A DNA stretch of 9,151 bases. Source: an uncultured Clostridia bacterium. GTDB taxonomy: Bacteria; Bacillota; Clostridia; UBA1381. Shown in pieces: positions 6,244 through 9,151 of the stretch (positions are counted from its first letter, which is position 1; each line of letters opens with the position of its first letter). The notes beneath the pieces were generated by a model, which searched no databases, was not told the origin of the DNA, and was given only the letters and a program-made list of their open reading frames with translations. A program made the translations under genes and the position numbers. The stretch covers positions 1-9,151 of the forward strand of contig CAKSGG010000129.1 in the NCBI GenBank assembly GCA_934454215.1, read 5' to 3'.

Positions 6244-7707
6244 ATGAAAAAAAGAATCACATCAGTCATTTTGGCTGCCGTAATGCTTGCGGCACTGCCG
6301 GGATGCACTGCAAAAAAACAAGATGGAGGTGAAAGCGGCGGCGATGTGCTTACATGGTATGTTCCCGGAGATAAACAACTTGATATGCAAAGCGTGATGG
6401 ATGCGGCGAATGCAATTGTAGAGCCTGCAATCGGAGCGAAAATAGACCTTAAAATGATAGACGACGGTTCATATTCGGAAAAAATGCAGATGATGATGGC
6501 GTCGGGAGAAATATTCGACCTTATGTTTACGGGATATGTAAACAATTACAGTCAGGCAGTTAAACGGGGCGGACTTATGGACATAACGGATATGATAGAT
6601 AAATATGCTCCAAAGCTTAGAGATGAGATAAGTCCGCTTGCTTTTGAGCAGGCGTATATCGACGGTAAAATATATGCCGTTCCCAATTATCAGACAATGT
6701 CTTTAAAGCCGGCAATAGCGGTAAGAAAAGATTTGGCAGATGAGTTTGGACTTGACAAATCAAAGATAAAATCCATAAATGACATGGAGCCTTTTATGGA
6801 ATGGGTTAAAAATAACCATACCGAGCTTTACGCATACCGTCCGCAGATGGGAATGCGCCCGTGGACAGATGAAAACTACTATGAGGTATTTACAGGCTTT
6901 CTCGCATCTCAGGACGAGCTTCACAGCGGAGAGAACAAGGTTACGCTTCAGCCGGCATATGAAAATGACGTTTTTGTTGCCGGAGCGCACAAGCTTTACG
7001 AATGGTATCAAAAGGGATATATAAGAAAGGATATTTTAACCGTTACGGACGACAGCGGGGATTATAAAATAGGGAAATATGCCGTATGCTACGGTTCATG
7101 GAAACCCGGTGCTGAAAAAAGTACAAAAAATGCTACGGGCTATGATTATGAATATATAATCATGAATGAGGAAAGAAGACCTTTTGCCGAGGGAGCGGTA
7201 AATGCTATGACGGGAATAAGCAGAACAAGCAAGAATCCCGAAAAAGCAATGAAATTTATAGAGCTTATAAATACGAATAAGGAGCTTTATAATATATTCT
7301 GCTTCGGAATAGAGGGCAAGCATTATACAAAGGACGATGAGGGACATATAGTTGTTGATTCCAATTCGGGATATTTTCAGAATAACAGCGACTGGAAGTT
7401 CGGAAATCAGTTTAACGCATATATTCTTTCGGGCAATGACGATAATATTTGGGAGGAAACAAAAAAACTTAATGACGAGGCGGTTGAATATCCTCTCAGC
7501 GGATTTACATTTGACAACAGTAACGTTACGGCGGAGCTTACGGCTATTGAAACGGTAAACAGCCAGTACAGCGTGCTTAATAAGGGTGCTCAAAATCCTG
7601 ATGAATATTTTGAAACCTTTAAGGAAAAGCAAAAGGAGGCAGGAGTGGAAAAGGTTCTTGCCGAATATCAAAGGCAGATTGATGAATTTCTTGCTAAGAA
7701 AAAATAA
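6244..7707 (+). CDS. Extracellular solute-binding lipoprotein, LplA-like with DUF3502-type C-terminus
   Basis: This is a membrane-anchored binding protein of 487 residues that would capture the oligosaccharide and deliver it to the two permeases upstream. MKKRITSVILAAVMLAALPG is a lipoprotein signal; Cys21 follows LPG and is the expected lipidation site. A Gly/Ser-rich linker (~27-34) then leads into an LTWYVPGD start, followed by the alpha/beta binding fold (e.g. ASGEIFDLMFTG, DGKIYAVPNYQTM, PEKAMKFIELIN). The last ~70 residues (PLSGFTFDNSNVTAELTAI, the SQY motif, YQRQIDEFLAKKK) match my memory of the DUF3502 region of LplA-like proteins. The start at 6244 is chosen because it begins the signal peptide, with AAAGGA 12 bases upstream (6226-6231). 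In-frame ATGs at 6223 and 6232 would only add basic residues. It is 185 bases from the permease gene. Confidence 0.92.
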   Translation: MKKRITSVILAAVMLAALPGCTAKKQDGGESGGDVLTWYVPGDKQLDMQSVMDAANAIVEPAIGAKIDLKMIDDGSYSEKMQMMMASGEIFDLMFTGYVNNYSQAVKRGGLMDITDMIDKYAPKLRDEISPLAFEQAYIDGKIYAVPNYQTMSLKPAIAVRKDLADEFGLDKSKIKSINDMEPFMEWVKNNHTELYAYRPQMGMRPWTDENYYEVFTGFLASQDELHSGENKVTLQPAYENDVFVAGAHKLYEWYQKGYIRKDILTVTDDSGDYKIGKYAVCYGSWKPGAEKSTKNATGYDYEYIIMNEERRPFAEGAVNAMTGISRTSKNPEKAMKFIELINTNKELYNIFCFGIEGKHYTKDDEGHIVVDSNSGYFQNNSDWKFGNQFNAYILSGNDDNIWEETKKLNDEAVEYPLSGFTFDNSNVTAELTAIETVNSQYSVLNKGAQNPDEYFETFKEKQKEAGVEKVLAEYQRQIDEFLAKKK

Positions 7708-7725
7708 AATTGGAGGGATATTATT

Positions 7726-9151
7726 ATGATTAATAAAAAAAGATTAAGTATATTATTGGTATTTTCAATTGTTTCTTCATTGCTTATGCAAAATGTGTAT
7801 GCTGATGCTGATGACGCATCATATACGTTTAATACATTATATGCGGCGGAGGAGATGTATGTAAATGCAGATGACGGAGATGCGGTTGATATCGGATGGG
7901 AATCATGGATTGGCTCGGATAAGGTTGCTCACTGCATAAAATACGATATATCCGGCGCTGTGAACATTCCGGCAGACGCAATAACGTCTGTAACCGTAAA
8001 TTTAAAAACAGCCGACAGAGAAGAGCTTGACAATGAAACTCTTGATAAGGTAACATTTTATTTATATTCCATGGGAACAAACTGGGAACAGGGACAGACC
8101 TATAATACATTGAATAATGCAGGAGTTTTTGAAAACTCTGTTTTGATAGGTGAAACTTTGGTTGAGGGCAATTACAGAAACAGAAGCTTTGATATAGATA
8201 TTACGGATTACTATAAGACCTTAATAGCTGATAAGGCTGATAAGGCTGCATTCAAGCTTACTGCTAATAACAGCGTCCTGATGAAAAGACGTAACGACAA
8301 CACAACATACGGCCCGCTGACGATAAAGCTGTCAACCGAATATATGAACAATCTCGTTTCGGGTATGAATACCGAAAAGGTATCTGAAACAAAGGCGTTT
8401 TTGGAAGAGTACGGAACAGCTTGTGGAATATCCGATGAGGATATGAAAAACAACATAGACTTAATTGCTCTTGCGTTTGCTTCGGGAACAAAAATAAATA
8501 ACCTTGAAGAATTTAAGGCTGTTTATGCCGATTATAAAACAAAGGCAAAGACAAACCTGCTTTCAGCACTTGGCAAGGCGGAGAATGTATCTGAGTTTGA
8601 TTATATGATAAACGCATTTAAAGATGAGCTTGGAATTTCCGTTGCACCTTATAATTCCATAAGCAATAAAGAAGGAATATTCAGTGCTGTAAAGGCTGCA
8701 AATAAAACGGATATAGCTGAGTTCAGAGAGCTTTTCAATTCGGAGGTTGCAAAATACTTCAATGCTCCGTCAGCAGTTTCAGCAACAAGTGAAATATGTA
8801 TAGATAAGACTCAAAACGATGGCAAGCCGATTTATGTAGGCAGTGACGGATGGATAGGCTGGGATAGCATTGCTCATTATATTAAATATGATATTTCGAG
8901 TCTCAGCGGAAAGAACATAGCTTCGGCTATAATGAGAGCGCCGGTTCAGGAAAGACCTAACGATATTCAGGGAGATGACGTTACCGCTAAGGTATATTCA
9001 ATAGGCACTGACTGGAAGCCGGATACAGCGTCATACAGCGACATGGAAAGCAAAGGTGTGTTTACCGATTCCGCTTTGGTCGGCAGTCAGTTTATCGAGG
9101 GAAATATAGACGGCAAGGTGTTTAATATTGATATTACCGAATATGTTAAAA
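7726..9151 (+). CDS. Secreted modular protein with repeated DNRLRE/CBM96-like modules and helical repeats; 3' end outside window
   Basis: The frame is open for 475 codons to the window edge. TGGAGGG (7711-7717) lies 8 bases before the ATG, which is 18 bases after the binding-protein stop, so the two are probably co-transcribed. Residues 1-26 form a signal peptide (basic start, hydrophobic core, VYA|DAD cleavage). Residues ~35-203 form a beta-rich module, ~210-277 and ~278-346 two helical repeats, and from ~354 the first module recurs. Matching pieces include WIGSDKVAHCIKYDIS (61-76) with WIGWDSIAHYIKYDIS (376-391) and YSMGTNWEQ with YSIGTDWKP. These resemble the DNRLRE/CBM96 class, whose studied members bind polysaccharides at the cell surface; I have not verified this by search. 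No catalytic domain is visible, but an enzyme domain or SLH anchors could lie beyond the edge. It may retain glycan near the importer or be a larger glycanase. Confidence 0.88.
   Translation, partial: MINKKRLSILLVFSIVSSLLMQNVYADADDASYTFNTLYAAEEMYVNADDGDAVDIGWESWIGSDKVAHCIKYDISGAVNIPADAITSVTVNLKTADREELDNETLDKVTFYLYSMGTNWEQGQTYNTLNNAGVFENSVLIGETLVEGNYRNRSFDIDITDYYKTLIADKADKAAFKLTANNSVLMKRRNDNTTYGPLTIKLSTEYMNNLVSGMNTEKVSETKAFLEEYGTACGISDEDMKNNIDLIALAFASGTKINNLEEFKAVYADYKTKAKTNLLSALGKAENVSEFDYMINAFKDELGISVAPYNSISNKEGIFSAVKAANKTDIAEFRELFNSEVAKYFNAPSAVSATSEICIDKTQNDGKPIYVGSDGWIGWDSIAHYIKYDISSLSGKNIASAIMRAPVQERPNDIQGDDVTAKVYSIGTDWKPDTASYSDMESKGVFTDSALVGSQFIEGNIDGKVFNIDITEYVK
7828..8334 (+). repeat. 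Coding repeat: beta module, copy 1 (residues ~35-203)
   Basis: This is the first copy of the ~165-residue DNRLRE-like module. Landmarks are WIGSDKVAHCIKYDIS, YSMGTNWEQGQTY, NNAGVFENSVLIGETLVEGN and FDIDITDYYK. The W-I-G...KYDIS start and DIDIT-Y end fit a beta sandwich built from alternating strands. Confidence 0.65.
8227..8244 (+). repeat. In-frame 9-bp tandem duplication in the secreted protein gene
   Basis: GCTGATAAG occurs twice back to back, coding ADK-ADK near residues 168-173, in the loop after DITDYYKTL. It looks like a recent slippage duplication. It keeps the frame and probably has no major effect. Confidence 0.5.
8353..8763 (+). repeat. Coding repeat: two tandem ~69-residue helical units (residues ~210-346)
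   Basis: Unit 1 (~210-277) begins LVSGMNTEKVSETKAFLEEY and contains CGIS, then NLEEFKAVYADY. Unit 2 (~278-346) begins LLSALGKAENVSEFDYMINA and contains LGIS, then DIAEFRELFNSEV. The shared order is L-S, a helix, GIS, a variable helix, then EF+x(V/L)(Y/F). Similar alpha-helical spacers occur between modules in large clostridial surface proteins, from my recollection. The division into units is by eye. Confidence 0.55.
8785..9151 (+). repeat. Coding repeat: beta module, copy 2 (residue ~354 to window edge)
   Basis: This second copy of the module aligns with copy 1 at WIGWDSIAHYIKYDIS, YSIGTDWKPDTASY, GVFTDSALVGSQFIEGN and FNIDITEYVK. The two copies diverge in DNA while keeping the framework, so the duplication is old. 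The copy is truncated only by the window edge. Confidence 0.65.

Noticed and set aside
7096..7671. 191-residue minus-strand open frame
   Set aside because: It lies wholly antisense to the well-supported binding-protein gene, has no ribosome binding site and no recognisable domain; it is a shadow of codon bias.
7829..8491. Minus-strand open frames of 75-93 residues
   Set aside because: They are antisense to the secreted modular protein, whose plus-strand frame has a signal peptide, repeated modules and a ribosome binding site.
1..9151. CRISPR arrays, tRNA or rRNA genes, known riboswitches
   Set aside because: No regularly spaced direct repeats, no cloverleaf with CCA-type end and no riboswitch consensus were seen on either strand.

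Overview
The window looks like chromosomal DNA of a Gram-positive anaerobe of the Clostridia (Bacillota), plausibly a gut or plant-fibre degrader. This rests on the low-to-moderate G+C content, frequent AGA and ATA codons, AAAGGA/GGAGG ribosome binding sites, an S-layer-homology (SLH) domain remnant, and a two-component/ABC sugar locus of the type common in Clostridia and Paenibacillus. I cannot name a genus from sequence alone.

Bases 1-920 are a graveyard. A surface-protein fragment with an InlB B-type (Flg_new) repeat is followed by a ribosome binding site and the first ~33 codons of a large serine recombinase. That breaks off directly into the last ~57 codons of a tyrosine recombinase in another frame. 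About 190 bases of non-coding DNA follow, with an inverted repeat and a short palindrome, and then the end of an SLH domain and a hairpin. The simplest reading is that mobile DNA entered a cell-surface gene (InlB-type repeats, then SLH domains) and was later deleted down to a scar. That is inference.

Bases 1020-4019 (minus strand) encode a response regulator with an AraC-type output domain (YesN-like), followed 33 bases later by a membrane sensor histidine kinase (YesM-like). A small hairpin downstream of the kinase may end this transcript.

Bases 4020-4209 are a compact divergent control region. The rightward promoter is TTGAAA-17 bp-TATAAT. Directly against its -35 box lie two identical 13-bp sequences, TTTAGTTTGTTCA, whose starts are 21 bp apart. 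This is the geometry expected for tandem sites of an AraC-type activator, most simply the divergently encoded regulator.

Bases 4210-7707 (plus strand) encode two CUT1-type sugar ABC permeases and a large lipoprotein solute-binding protein of the LplA/DUF3502 type. No ATPase is encoded here, so the importer probably shares an MsmX-like ATPase. A strong intercistronic stem-loop and a candidate internal promoter lie between the second permease and the binding protein.

Bases 7726-9151 hold a long open gene that runs off the window. It encodes a secreted protein with a signal peptide, a carbohydrate-binding-like (DNRLRE/CBM96-like) beta module, two tandem ~69-residue helical repeats, and a second copy of the beta module. 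It begins 18 bases after the binding-protein gene with a strong ribosome binding site, so it is probably in the same operon. Together the genes form a plausible glycan capture circuit: a sensed extracellular oligosaccharide activates the regulator, which turns on an importer and a secreted glycan-binding protein. The sugar cannot be determined from sequence; by analogy with Bacillus yesMNOPQ, a pectic oligosaccharide is one candidate.
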